A stretch of DNA of 64,000 nt from Nocardia altamirensis NBRC 108246 (GCF_001612685.1 NZ_BDAY01000064.1:1-64000), one strand, 5' to 3'; numbered from the stretch's first letter, positions 18,018 to 27,124 are shown. The notes: generated from the letters alone by a model not told the origin. Program-made: numbers and translations.

Positions 18018-18547
18018 GCTAAGTGTCCTTTTCTCCGCTTTAGTCCTTCGTGATCCGGAAGCTGGCTTCCGTACCACCCTCAATTTGCACAGCCCGAACA
18101 CACGAAGACGTCTCACGTGAGACCGCGACCGAGCACGCATGCTCGACCCTCGCCGCTGTTCATCTGTCATGGTTCTCCGGTCCACGCGGTCGGGCGTGTC
18201 GCCCATCCGCTCATTCCTCGGCCCTGGATCGAACTTCATCTCAGGCCTGGAACACTGTCCCGGACGTACCCACACCGGTAGTCCGGTGAGGTACACGATT
18301 GGTACTGCTCGCCTCGCTCGGCCACTCCGTCTCACGCGGAAACAGGCACGGGCCGGTGCAAGGCAACCCGAACAGTATGCCCGACGGGCTCAACGACTAC
18401 AAATCCGACCCCCCACTACGGGTTCGGTGCGCCCCCAACCCAGGTCAGACCGCGGATCCCGGGCGCGCCGTCTACGTTACCCGCGCCGTCCCGCCCCTCG
18501 CGAGTAGCGCGGCTCCACGTGAGCTGGGGCACGGCGAGCAGACTTAA
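18018..18547 (-). promoter_or_regulatory. rpsJ leader and upstream region with two dyads
   Basis: No gene seen. On the operon side there is a perfect 7+2+7 dyad CGGAAGCTGGCTTCCG at 18056-18071, about 40 bases before the rpsJ start, and a perfect 14-bp palindrome GTCTCACGTGAGAC at 18110-18123. Either could be a leader hairpin or a protein site controlling ribosomal protein synthesis. No convincing -35/-10 pair was found by eye. Confidence 0.4.
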
Positions 18548-18563
18548 CTTACTCCGCAGTAAG
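18548..18563 (+). promoter_or_regulatory. TetR-like operator over the promoter of the DUF4442 gene
   Basis: CTTACTCCGCAGTAAG is a 6-4-6 inverted repeat. A TAAGAT hexamer (18560-18565) overlaps its right arm, and the ATG lies at 18572, so transcription may begin at or near the start codon. The dyad resembles TetR-family operators. Confidence 0.45.
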
Positions 18564-18571
18564 ATGCATTC

Positions 18572-19048
18572 ATGACGAAAGAGACCGCAACCTATCGCGG
18601 CTGGAAGAAGCTGCCGGACAACCGGCTCGGGCACACCCTGTTCTCCCTCGGGATGGTGGCGCGGGTGCCGTACTTCGGCACGGTGCTGCCGAACGTGGTG
18701 CGGCTGGAACCGGGGCTGTGCGAGGTGACCTCGCCGAAGTGGTTCGGCATCCACAACCACCTCGGCACGTTCCACGCCATCGCGGCATGCAACCTGGCCG
18801 AGGTGGCGATGGGCATGCTGAGCGAGGCGACCGTGCCGTCGACGCACCGCTGGATCCCGAAGGCGATGAACGTGCAGTACCTGGCCAAGGCCGAGACCAG
18901 CCTGCGGGCGGTCGCGAAACTGGCGGAGGTGCCGGACTTCACCACGATCACCGAGGGTCAGAACCTGATCGTGCCGGTCTCCATCTACGACAAGCACGGC
19001 CTCGAGGTCGTGCACGCCGACATCACCACCTGGGTCACCCCGAAGTAG
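18572..19048 (+). CDS. DUF4442 hot-dog-fold protein, thioesterase-like
   Basis: 158 aa, cytoplasmic. The pattern fits the DUF4442 group of the hot-dog thioesterase superfamily: WFGIHNHLGTFHAIAACNLAE with the characteristic N-H-x-G-T-x-H-A helix near residues 60-75 and a C-terminal strand pattern. Many members act on acyl-CoA; the substrate is not evident here. No ribosome site precedes the ATG, so a leaderless transcript is likely. The next gene is a lycopene cyclase on the same strand about 120 bases away. Confidence 0.75.
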   Translation: MTKETATYRGWKKLPDNRLGHTLFSLGMVARVPYFGTVLPNVVRLEPGLCEVTSPKWFGIHNHLGTFHAIAACNLAEVAMGMLSEATVPSTHRWIPKAMNVQYLAKAETSLRAVAKLAEVPDFTTITEGQNLIVPVSIYDKHGLEVVHADITTWVTPK

Positions 19049-19166
19049 CGAGCACTTCCGCAGGGCAGCGGCGGCCATCAGGTCGGCGATCCTCGCGGCC
19101 TGTCGACAGATCCACACCGTGCGTGGACAGTTGCTTCGGGGCCGCCGCTGCGGATTGAATGCCCTC

Positions 19167-20357
19167 ATGGGTGTCAGCGCGGTCCCGAATGTCGATGTAT
19201 GCGTGGTCGGGCTCGGACCGACCGGCCGGGCGCTCGCGCATCGCGCGATGCGTGCCGGATTGCGGGTGACCGCCATCGATCCGCGCCCGGACCGGCTGTG
19301 GGCGCCGACCTACTCCTGCTGGGTCGACGAGCTGCCGCAGTGGCTGCCGTCGAGCGCGATCGCCACCACCATCCCGGCACCCACCGTCTGGACAAAGGTC
19401 GAGCACCGCATCGACCGCCCCTACTGCGTGCTGTCCAAACCCGGTCTGCACGAGGCACTCCCGCTCGACGACGCGACGGTGCTCGCACAGCGCGCGAGGA
19501 CGGTCGACGCACACACGGTGGAACTCGCCGACGGCACAACGATTTCCGCGGCAACGGTGTTCGACACGCGCGGTCTGCCTGCGCTCGGCAAGCGAAGGGC
19601 CGCGAGCGCGCACGGCATCTTCGTCGCCGAGGAAACCGCCGCGCCGATGGTCGCCGCACACGAAGGCCTACTGCTGGACTGGCGCCCGGAGAACGGCGCA
19701 GGCCCCGACGAACCGCCCTCGTTCCTCTACTCGGTGCCGCTCGGCGACGGCACGGTGATCTTCGAGGAAACCAGCCTCGGGTTGCGCGGCGGGATGCCGC
19801 AACACGAACTGCGCAAACGCACGCTGAATCGCCTTGCCGCGCACGGCATCCGGCTCACCGGCGACGAGCCGAGCGAGGCAGCGCACTACCCGCTCGATCA
19901 GCCGCCGCCGAAAAAGGGCGTGGCCCATGCCGTTCCGTTCGGATCACGCGGCGGCATGATGCATCCCTGCACCGGCTACAGCGTCGCCGATTCCCTGGCG
20001 CTGGTCGACACCGCCGTCACGGCTGTGCTGCACGGCCGCGACCCGGTCGCCGAACTCTGGCCGCGCCAGGCCCGATTGGTGTACTGGATGCGGATGCGCG
20101 GCCTCTGGGGTCTCGGCAGGCTGACCACCGAACAGTCGATCGCCATGTTCGACGCGTTCTTCAGCGCCTCCCCGCGCGGACAGCGCGCGCTGCTGTCCGC
20201 GCACGACGACTACACCGCACTCGGCGCGGTCCTGTTCAACACCGTCGCGCACACCTGGCCGTTCCGCTGGCGCTACGACCTGGTCGGCTGGACCCATCGC
20301 AATCGCTGGCTGGACTACGACTTCGATCAGGCGCCGGTCTCCGCCGCCCGCCGGTAA
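19167..20357 (+). CDS. Lycopene cyclase family flavoprotein
   Basis: 396 aa. The N-terminus has a Rossmann FAD/NAD(P)-binding motif VCVVGLGPTGRALAHRA. The family segments FLYSVPLGDGTVIFEETSL (near residue 190) and GSRGGMMHPCTGYSVADSL (near residue 265) are typical of CrtL/CrtY-type beta-cyclases, which close the ends of lycopene. No other carotenoid genes lie nearby, so it must act on carotenoids made elsewhere or on another substrate. I used the ATG at 19167; the frame opens at 19119 with no family-like residues. Its 3' end overlaps the convergent ABC permease gene by 31 bases. Confidence 0.8.
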   Translation: MGVSAVPNVDVCVVGLGPTGRALAHRAMRAGLRVTAIDPRPDRLWAPTYSCWVDELPQWLPSSAIATTIPAPTVWTKVEHRIDRPYCVLSKPGLHEALPLDDATVLAQRARTVDAHTVELADGTTISAATVFDTRGLPALGKRRAASAHGIFVAEETAAPMVAAHEGLLLDWRPENGAGPDEPPSFLYSVPLGDGTVIFEETSLGLRGGMPQHELRKRTLNRLAAHGIRLTGDEPSEAAHYPLDQPPPKKGVAHAVPFGSRGGMMHPCTGYSVADSLALVDTAVTAVLHGRDPVAELWPRQARLVYWMRMRGLWGLGRLTTEQSIAMFDAFFSASPRGQRALLSAHDDYTALGAVLFNTVAHTWPFRWRYDLVGWTHRNRWLDYDFDQAPVSAARR

Positions 20358-21187
20358 CCGCGGACCGCGGGGTAAGCGCACACGGCGACGATCCCGATCG
20401 TCCAGAGCAGAGTCAGCAGCAGGGGCTTCGCGACCGGCCCGCCATAGGACAGCCCGCGCATGGCATCGATCGCACAACTCATCGGCTGGTACTCGACCGT
20501 GCCCTGCAACCACTTCGGGTAGGCGAAGGCGGGCGCGAAGCCGGTGTTGAAGAACATCAGCAGCGTGTTGACAACGCCGATGACGTTCAACAACACCACG
20601 CCTTCGAAGCGGGTGGCCAAGGCGGTAACCAACACGGCGAAGGCAGTACCGAAGAGCACAGGTACGCCGATCAGCGCGAGCCCGGCCAGCGCCCCCTGCT
20701 GGAAGCGGAACCCGAGCAGCAGTCCGACCCCGATCACGAACACCGTGGTGATCAGCACGCGCACCGCCTCGGCGAGCAACCGTCCGGTCAAGCCCGCGGC
20801 CCGATGAATCGGCATGGTCCAGAACCGGCCGAGTAGCCCGGTCGCCTTCTCGCGCCCGAATCCGAGCGCGCTCACGACCGCACCGGACATCGCCGCCACC
20901 AGCGAGAGCAAACCCACCTGGCCGAAGATGCTCGGCTGGCCGGTGAACGCGGTCACCGGATTACCGAGCACGATCTGGAACATCACCAGCGTCAATGCCG
21001 GAAAGACCAGTGTCTGAATGGTTGTCGCGGGATCGCGCGTCCACACCAGCAGCAGTCGTTTGCATTGGATCAGGCTGTGCTCGACCCAGGTGCTCAGCGC
21101 GCTCTCGGGCTTCGCCGACACCTCGGGCAGCGGCGTCTTCCACCCGAGGGTCGCGCCTGCCTCGACGGGCACTTCCGTAGTACTCAT
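20327..21187 (-). CDS. ABC-2 type permease, DrrB/C-like (second permease)
   Basis: 286 aa with six TM segments after a cytoplasmic N-terminal tail of about 45 residues. It has the ABC-2 layout, with ALGFGREKATGLLGRFWTMPIHR between TM2 and TM3 and NTGFAPAFAYPKWLQ near the end. ATG 21187 overlaps the stop codon of the upstream permease (ATGA). Last gene of the three-gene exporter operon; its end overlaps the convergent lycopene cyclase. Confidence 0.85.
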   Translation of the reverse strand: MSTTEVPVEAGATLGWKTPLPEVSAKPESALSTWVEHSLIQCKRLLLVWTRDPATTIQTLVFPALTLVMFQIVLGNPVTAFTGQPSIFGQVGLLSLVAAMSGAVVSALGFGREKATGLLGRFWTMPIHRAAGLTGRLLAEAVRVLITTVFVIGVGLLLGFRFQQGALAGLALIGVPVLFGTAFAVLVTALATRFEGVVLLNVIGVVNTLLMFFNTGFAPAFAYPKWLQGTVEYQPMSCAIDAMRGLSYGGPVAKPLLLTLLWTIGIVAVCAYPAVRGYRRAAETGA

Positions 21188-21999
21188 GACCGCCTCACGC
21201 TCGCCCATACCGCCAGTGGAATGAAGACGAGCGTCAGCCCGACCACCCAGACCAGCGGCACCCACAACACCTGCCAGGTAACCCCGTCCGCGGCCATGTC
21301 ACGCAGCGCGAAGGAGAACTGCGAGATCGGCTGGTTGCGCACGAAGCCGCGAATCCACGCCGGGAAGCTGTGTTCCGGCACGAAGCCGCACGACAGCATG
21401 CCGAAGATGAGCGTCGGCAGGGTCAGCGCCTGACTCAGGGCTTCCGGACTCTTGGTCAGGCTGCCGAGTGCGTCGGCGCCGATCGCGAGCGCCGTGCCGA
21501 CCGCAAGGGAAAAGAGACAGAACAGGACGGCCTGTGTGAAGCCCGCGGAGAACCGGAAGCCGATCACGTAGCCGAACACCAGCGCCGCGGCCAACGCGAC
21601 GACCGAGCGAACCAACCCGGCCGCGATCCGAGCGGACAGCGGAACCAGCAGGCCGATCGGCATGGTCTGCAACCGGGTACTCAGCCCGGTCAGCGCCTCG
21701 AACGCGGCACGCTGCGCATTCGACATCATCGTGAAGGACATGGTCTGCAGCACGATGATCGGCATGACGTACTGCTCATAGTGGACGCCCTGGAAATTCA
21801 TCACGAGACGCAGCGGCAAATAGAACCCGACGGTGAACACCAGCGGCACGACAATCGCGAAGATCAACTCGCCCTTGGTGGCCATGGTCCAGACGATGCG
21901 GCCGGTCAGCGCGCGCCACTGGGCGAACGAGGAAAGGCGCGCCTCGGGTAGCGCTTCGAACAGCGCGGGCGCAGTGGAGGTGGTGGTCGCGGCGGTCAC
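21184..21999 (-). CDS. ABC-2 type permease, DrrB-like (first permease)
   Basis: 271 aa, six TM segments. TFGVG-type landmarks are weak, but QRAAFEALTGLSTRLQTMPIGLLVPLSARI matches the cytoplasmic coupling region of DrrB-type permeases, and LSCGFVPEHSFPAWIRGFVRNQPIS the last external loop. It overlaps both neighbours by four bases, so ATPase, permease and permease are translated as a unit. Confidence 0.85.
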   Translation of the reverse strand: MTAATTTSTAPALFEALPEARLSSFAQWRALTGRIVWTMATKGELIFAIVVPLVFTVGFYLPLRLVMNFQGVHYEQYVMPIIVLQTMSFTMMSNAQRAAFEALTGLSTRLQTMPIGLLVPLSARIAAGLVRSVVALAAALVFGYVIGFRFSAGFTQAVLFCLFSLAVGTALAIGADALGSLTKSPEALSQALTLPTLIFGMLSCGFVPEHSFPAWIRGFVRNQPISQFSFALRDMAADGVTWQVLWVPLVWVVGLTLVFIPLAVWASVRRS

Positions 22000-22979
22000 G
22001 AATTACCGCCCGAGTGACCGGTGATGGACAGGAAGACGTCATCGAGCGAGGGCCTGCGCAGTGCGATGTCGGCCAGCTTGACGCCGGCGGAGTCGAGCCT
22101 GCGCAGCGCCTCGGTGAGCGTGGCAGCGCCCTCCGGCGCCGGAATCGACAGGCGGTCACTGCCGTTGACGGCGGCGAGCACCGCGGCGGGCACCAGATCA
22201 CCGAGCGCGTATGCCGCGGTGAGTACCTGCGCCGGGTTCAGCGGAACCACCTCGCAGTAGCTGCCGCCGGTCTTCTCCTTGAGCTCGTCGGCGGTGCCTT
22301 CGGCGATCACCGTGCCCTTGTCGATGACGATGATGTTGTCGCTGAGCACATCGGCTTCCTCGAGGTACTGCGTGGTGAGCAGCACCGTGATGCCCTGCGC
22401 CTTCAGCTGGTTCACCAGATCCCAGACGCCTTGGCGACTGCGCGGATCGAGGCCGGTGGTCGGCTCGTCGAGAAACACCACCTCGGGGCGAACCACCAGC
22501 CCGCACGCGATATCGACGCGGCGGCGCATGCCGCCCGAATACTGGGCAACCATCCGGCGGCCCGCACTGGCCAGATCGAATTCCTCGAGCAGGGTGTCGG
22601 CCCGCTTGCGGGCGGCAGACTTGCTGAGGCCCATCAGCCTGCCGAACAGTTCGAGGTTCTCCCGGCCGGAGAGGTTCTCGTCGAGCGCGGCGTACTGGCC
22701 GGTCATCATGATCGAGCGACGCACACCCGCCGCGTCCTTCAGCACGTCGTGCCCGGCGACGATGGCGGTGCCGGAGTCGGGGCGCAGCAGCGTCGACAGG
22801 ATCTTCACCATCGTCGTCTTGCCTGCCCCATTGGGGCCGAGGATGCCGAGGACGCTGGCGCGGTCGGCCGTGAAGCTGACCCCCTGCAGTGCATGCACAT
22901 CGCCGAATGACTTCCGAACATCCGTTACCCGGACCGTTGGTTCACTCGCATGCAGGTCTGCTTGGTTCAAGCTCGGCAT
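21996..22979 (-). CDS. ABC transporter ATPase, DrrA-like
   Basis: 327 aa. Walker A GPNGAGKTT (near residue 50), signature YSGGMRRR (near 150), Walker B VVFLDEPTTGLD (near 170) and the switch His region TTQYLEEAD are all intact. The C-terminal 90 residues are the regulatory extension of the daunorubicin-type (DrrA) ATPases. ATG 22979 has GGAG five bases upstream; a TTG codon just before it is less likely. With the two permeases it should export a hydrophobic compound such as a lipid or drug. Confidence 0.9.
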   Translation of the reverse strand: MPSLNQADLHASEPTVRVTDVRKSFGDVHALQGVSFTADRASVLGILGPNGAGKTTMVKILSTLLRPDSGTAIVAGHDVLKDAAGVRRSIMMTGQYAALDENLSGRENLELFGRLMGLSKSAARKRADTLLEEFDLASAGRRMVAQYSGGMRRRVDIACGLVVRPEVVFLDEPTTGLDPRSRQGVWDLVNQLKAQGITVLLTTQYLEEADVLSDNIIVIDKGTVIAEGTADELKEKTGGSYCEVVPLNPAQVLTAAYALGDLVPAAVLAAVNGSDRLSIPAPEGAATLTEALRRLDSAGVKLADIALRRPSLDDVFLSITGHSGGNS

Positions 22980-23344
22980 CAACTCTCCACTATCGGCGAT
23001 TGCGGCGACATGGCATCGCCGGAGCGCGCATCCACGTTCCCACTAGTGATCCGTAGCGCTTGGCGTGATGTTACCGGCTTGTGCGGGGTGGACCTGGTGC
23101 CGCGAGCGGTACCCAACTGGACGACAAACTAATTGTGTCCTTACTCACACCAACTGCGCGCGACGGGACCCGGTGCAGATCGGCGCGGGTTGGCAGTGTC
23201 AAGGGCAGCGCGGTGGCGGCAAAGGAGCCTTGTCGGCCGGTCGTGGCGACCATAGTCTGCTATTCGGGGGAACACTCACTCGTCCGCGGCGGCGGCTGTT
23301 GGTAAGTGGTCCGCACGCCGATTTCGACACTGCGAGAGGTGATC
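22980..23344. other. Divergent intergenic region, ABC operon / ALDH-like gene
   Basis: 365 bases between divergently transcribed genes, so it must hold two promoters. There is a relatively AT-rich stretch at about 23100-23160 (CAAACTAATTGTG and TTACTCACACC). I see no gene, repeat or clear operator. Confidence 0.4.
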
Positions 23345-24871
23345 ATGGCCGAGTCCGCGCAGCCACGCGTGGCGGCGCAGCCGGGAGGTTCGGGCCGATC
23401 GAACGTGTTGACGTCCTACGACCCACGCACGGGCGAGGTCGTCGGCAACTACGCGGTGATGGGCGCAGGCGAGATCAACCGCACGGTACGCAGCGCACGG
23501 GCCGCCGAAAGATGGTGGGCCGACCTGGGTTTCGGCGGACGCAAACGGTGGCTGCTCGACTGGAAGCGCGACATCACCCGCCGGGCAGGCGAATTGGTGG
23601 AGATCCTGTCCGAGGAGACCGGGAAACCGGAGGCGGACGCGACAATCGAGGTGATGCTCGCGGTCGAGAACCTCGATTGGGCGGCCAGGAACGCGAGCCG
23701 CGCGCTCGGCAGGCACCGGGTCGGCTCCAGCTGGCTGACCCGCAACCAGCGAGCCTCGGTCGGCTACCTGCCGCTCGGCGTCATCGGGGTGCTCGGCCCG
23801 TGGAACAACCCGGTCTTCACGCCGATGGGCTCGATCGCCTACGCGATGGCCGCAGGCAACACGGTGGTGTTCAAGCCGCACGAGCTCACCACCGGTGTCG
23901 GTGTCTGGCTGGCCGACAGCTGGACTCGGCTCGCGCCGAATCAGCCGGTGCTGCAGGTGGTTACCGGCGACAACGGAACGGGCCGTTCGCTGTGTCGAGC
24001 GAAGGTCGACAAGATCGCCTACGCCGGTTCGGAATCGGGCGCGCGCGAGGTCATCGAGCTGTGTACGCACACGATGACGCCGGTCGTCGTCGAGCGCACC
24101 GGCAAAGGCAGCATGATCGTGCACGTCGACGCGCGGCTCGATGACGCAGCGGAGGCCGCGGTCTTCGGGGCGATGGCCAATGCAGGCCAGAACGCCACCG
24201 GGATCCAGCGGGCCTACGTCGCGGAGTCGGTGTACGAACCGTTCCTCGAGCTCGTTGTCGAGCAGGCCGGGCGACTGCGGCCCGGCGCCGACAAGCGGGC
24301 GTCCTACGGCCCGATGATCCTGGAGTCACAGGTCGAGGTGGTACGCAAGCAGATTCGGGATGCGCTGGCCCGCGGCGGTCGCGCGGTGGTCGGTGGACTC
24401 GATTCGATCCGCGAACCCTACGTCGAGCCGGTGGTGCTCACCGAGGTGCCCGAGGAAAGCCTGGCGATCACCGGCGAGGGCATCGGGCCCGTGCTGATCG
24501 TGAACAAGGTGACCGACATGGCCGACGCGGCGCAGCGCATCAATGCCGTCGGCAACGATGTCGCGGTCTCGGTGTTCACCAGGGATGTGCACGAGATCGA
24601 GTCGTTCGCCGAACAGCTGCGGGTCGGTGTGGTCACCATCAATTCCGCGACGGCCTACGCGGGCATCCCCGCGCTGCCGTTCGGTGGTGTCGGCGAATAC
24701 GGGCAGGGCCACAGCCATGGCGATCAGGGCCTGCGGGAGTTCAGCCACACGCTGGCCATCGCGCGCAAGCGCTATCAGGCACCGGTGAACCTGTCCACCT
24801 TCGACCGCCATCCCCGGCATCTCCGGTTGGCCAGGACCATCTTCCGCATCCGGCACGGACGCCACACCTAG
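23345..24871 (+). CDS. Aldehyde dehydrogenase superfamily protein lacking the catalytic Cys
   Basis: 508 aa, typical ALDH length. The NAD-binding region (GVLGPWNNPVFTPMGSIAYAMAAGN, KPHELT) and the general-base Glu segment (VVERTGKGSMIV) are present. The nucleophile motif, normally GQxCxGxxR, reads GQNATGIQR here, so the Cys is Ala (codon gcc at 24194-24196). Such a protein should not oxidise aldehydes by the usual thiohemiacetal route. The C-terminal PFGGVGEYGQGHSHGDQGLREF is normal. AGAGG five bases before the ATG supports the start. It converges with the double-TetR gene 22 bases away. Confidence 0.85.
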   Translation: MAESAQPRVAAQPGGSGRSNVLTSYDPRTGEVVGNYAVMGAGEINRTVRSARAAERWWADLGFGGRKRWLLDWKRDITRRAGELVEILSEETGKPEADATIEVMLAVENLDWAARNASRALGRHRVGSSWLTRNQRASVGYLPLGVIGVLGPWNNPVFTPMGSIAYAMAAGNTVVFKPHELTTGVGVWLADSWTRLAPNQPVLQVVTGDNGTGRSLCRAKVDKIAYAGSESGAREVIELCTHTMTPVVVERTGKGSMIVHVDARLDDAAEAAVFGAMANAGQNATGIQRAYVAESVYEPFLELVVEQAGRLRPGADKRASYGPMILESQVEVVRKQIRDALARGGRAVVGGLDSIREPYVEPVVLTEVPEESLAITGEGIGPVLIVNKVTDMADAAQRINAVGNDVAVSVFTRDVHEIESFAEQLRVGVVTINSATAYAGIPALPFGGVGEYGQGHSHGDQGLREFSHTLAIARKRYQAPVNLSTFDRHPRHLRLARTIFRIRHGRHT

Positions 24872-24893
24872 GACACAGGCGCTAGGGCTCAGG

Positions 24894-26174
24894 TCACCGA
24901 TCTGCGGCGGCACCGAGCAGCACGGCCTCCATCAGCGCGGTGACCCGAGCCAATTGGGCTGGGCGGGAATCGAATCGGAGCAACCGCCCGACATCGATCA
25001 CTTGGCCGATGGCGGCGTGCACCCGGAAGCGCGCCTCGACGGGATCGCCGTCGAGCAGGTTGGCCCATTCGAGGACGTTCTGTCGTTGGATCGCGCGCAG
25101 CTTGTGCTGTTCGGCCTGCGGTAGATTGCTGAATTCGGCGTAGTAGACCGGCATGATCTCCGGCATCGCGAAGGTCAGCTTGGCTTGGCGTTCGGCGATG
25201 CGGCGCACCGCGTCCTCGCGGCTGGTCGCCTCGGCCAGTGCCTCGGTGATCGCCAGCGCGACCCGGTCGCCGGTGCGATAGAAGGCGGCGGCGAGCAGAT
25301 CGGACTTGCTCGCGAAGTAGCGGTACACGCTCGACGCGTTGATGCCGACGGCCGCGCCGATCTCTTCGATGCTCGCCTCGTGGTAGCCCTGCCTGCCGAA
25401 GATCCGGATGGCCTCGGTGAGCAGCTGTTCGCGTTTCGACGACACCGGCAGCCCCTTGGTCACCGGGCCGGGATCGGGTTCCGGTGGCGCGGGCGGCAAC
25501 TCGGCGCGCAGGATGGCCCACGACATGTCGTGCAACAGCGGAAGCAGTTTGGCACCGGACAGCGCGCTGCGGTGCGCGGAAATGCTCGCGATCGCGCTCA
25601 GCACGGCGGCCGCCGCGATCGCCACATCGGCGGGCGGCGCCGTTGGCCGCAGCTGCGCGATCGGCCCGGCGAGGGTCGCGTTCAAGTCGTCGTAGATGGC
25701 GCGGATCCGGAGGCGATCTTCGCGTTCCAGATAGCGCCGCTCCCAGCGGTACAGCCCGGCCTCGCGGCGGATCTCGATGGTGTGTTCGCTGATCGCCTTG
25801 ATCAACGCGTCCAGCCGTCGCTCGGGCGCCAACTGCGGATCGTCCGCGGCGCGTGCCACATTCAGCAGGTGTCTGGCGCCTTCTTCGGCGGCCGCCACGA
25901 GCAGCGCGTATTTGTTCGTGAAATGCCGGTACAGCGCGGGGCCGGAGATCCCGACCTCGGCGGCGATCTCGTCGACCCCGACCGGGTAATACCCGCGGTC
26001 GCTGAACGCGCGCGCGGCCGCCCTGATGATCTGCACCTTGCGATCCTTGGGCCTGCGACGCACCGGCCCACTCGGCGCCTGACCGCCGCTCCCCGCGGGA
26101 TCGTCACGCACCACCCGCCCGCCTGCATCAGGCCGCGCGGAAGCGAGACCGACCTCGCTGCGATCCGCGACCAT
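24894..26174 (-). CDS. Double TetR-family regulator (two fused TetR units)
   Basis: 426 aa, about twice the usual TetR length. Two helix-turn-helix units are visible: IIRAAARAFSDRGYYPVGVDEIAAEVGISGPALYRHF (about residues 48-85) and LLTEAIRIFGRQGYHEASIEEIGAAVGINASSVYRYF (about 250-286). Each is followed by its own helical ligand-binding region, so the protein resembles a covalent dimer. GGAGAAGG precedes the ATG at 26174. It is divergent from an enoyl-CoA hydratase gene, with two GTTAAC sites between them, so control of that gene and of itself is likely. Confidence 0.88.
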   Translation of the reverse strand: MVADRSEVGLASARPDAGGRVVRDDPAGSGGQAPSGPVRRRPKDRKVQIIRAAARAFSDRGYYPVGVDEIAAEVGISGPALYRHFTNKYALLVAAAEEGARHLLNVARAADDPQLAPERRLDALIKAISEHTIEIRREAGLYRWERRYLEREDRLRIRAIYDDLNATLAGPIAQLRPTAPPADVAIAAAAVLSAIASISAHRSALSGAKLLPLLHDMSWAILRAELPPAPPEPDPGPVTKGLPVSSKREQLLTEAIRIFGRQGYHEASIEEIGAAVGINASSVYRYFASKSDLLAAAFYRTGDRVALAITEALAEATSREDAVRRIAERQAKLTFAMPEIMPVYYAEFSNLPQAEQHKLRAIQRQNVLEWANLLDGDPVEARFRVHAAIGQVIDVGRLLRFDSRPAQLARVTALMEAVLLGAAADR

Positions 26175-26230
26175 GCACCTTCTCCGTTCTCCGGCGGCGC
26201 TGGTTGACAGCGCCCGACAATGGAACCTAA

Positions 26231-26255
26231 GTTAACCACAATTCGCAAAGTTAAC
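26231..26255. promoter_or_regulatory. Paired GTTAAC sites between the double-TetR gene and the hydratase gene
   Basis: AAGTTAACC occurs at 26229-26237 and again at 26248-26256, each around the self-complementary core GTTAAC. Centre-to-centre spacing is 19 bases, nearly two helical turns. The position between divergent starts suits an operator for the two-HTH regulator. Confidence 0.5.
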
Positions 26256-26302
26256 CGCGATTCCGGATAAAGCAGCCGCCGAGTCCCAGCGTAGGAGTAG
26301 AC

Positions 26303-27124
26303 ATGAGCAACCCCGATTCTGCGGCTCCGGCCGCGTCCGCCGCGCCTGCGGCCGGCTTCTCCGCGGTACACGACGGCAAGGTGCTCCGGGTGACGATCAC
26401 CAATCCGAAGCGCAAGAACGCCGTCGACTACGACACGATGAAGGGGCTCGGCGACACAGTCGTCGCGGCGTCCGCGGATCGATCGATCCGCGTGATCGTG
26501 CTGACCGGCGCAGGCGGCGACTTCTGCACCGGCGCCGACCTGTCCGCCAGCGCGGGCGAGGCACAACGCGGCATCACCTCGGAGATGGTGATGGATGTGG
26601 CGAACCGCATGGTGAAGTCCATCGTCGATGCCCCGGTCCCGGTGATCGTCCGGATCAAGGGTGCCGCAGCGGGCGTCGGCGTCGGCATCGCCCTTGCCGC
26701 CGACCTCGTCTACGCCAGCGAAGACTCCTACCTCTTGCTTCCCTTCATCAATATCGGCCTGATGCCAGACGGCGGCGCGGCCGCCATGGTCGCCGCCGCA
26801 GCGGGGCGCCCGCTTGCCGCCGAAATGGCCTTGCTCGGTGAACGCCTCCCCGCCCCCGCCGCCAAGCAAGCGGGCCTGTTCACCGCGGTCCTCCCCGACG
26901 ACGAACTCGACGCAAAAGTGGAAGCTGCCGCCGCCAAACTCGCCGCAGGCCCGCGCCGCGCCCTCGAACTCACCAAACAGGCCCTCAACCAAGCCACCCT
27001 GCCCGCCCTGGCCGCCGCCCTGGCCGCCGAAAAGACCGGCCAGAGCGAACTATTGAAATCCCCCGACTTCTTCGAAGGCGCCACCGCCATGCTCACCAAG
27101 CGCAAGCCGATCTTCGCGGATTAG
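26303..27124 (+). CDS. Enoyl-CoA hydratase/isomerase family protein
   Basis: 273 aa crotonase-fold enzyme. A low-complexity Ala/Pro N-terminus of about 18 residues precedes the fold. VIVLTGAGGDFCTGADLSA forms the first oxyanion-hole segment, and KGAAAGVGVGIALAADLVYA the second. INIGLMPDGGAA places Asp where hydratases usually have the second catalytic Glu, as in PaaG- and isomerase-type members, so isomerase rather than hydratase activity is possible. It is likely repressed by the divergent double-TetR protein and may act in fatty-acid or aromatic-acid breakdown. Confidence 0.82.
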   Translation: MSNPDSAAPAASAAPAAGFSAVHDGKVLRVTITNPKRKNAVDYDTMKGLGDTVVAASADRSIRVIVLTGAGGDFCTGADLSASAGEAQRGITSEMVMDVANRMVKSIVDAPVPVIVRIKGAAAGVGVGIALAADLVYASEDSYLLLPFINIGLMPDGGAAAMVAAAAGRPLAAEMALLGERLPAPAAKQAGLFTAVLPDDELDAKVEAAAAKLAAGPRRALELTKQALNQATLPALAAALAAEKTGQSELLKSPDFFEGATAMLTKRKPIFAD

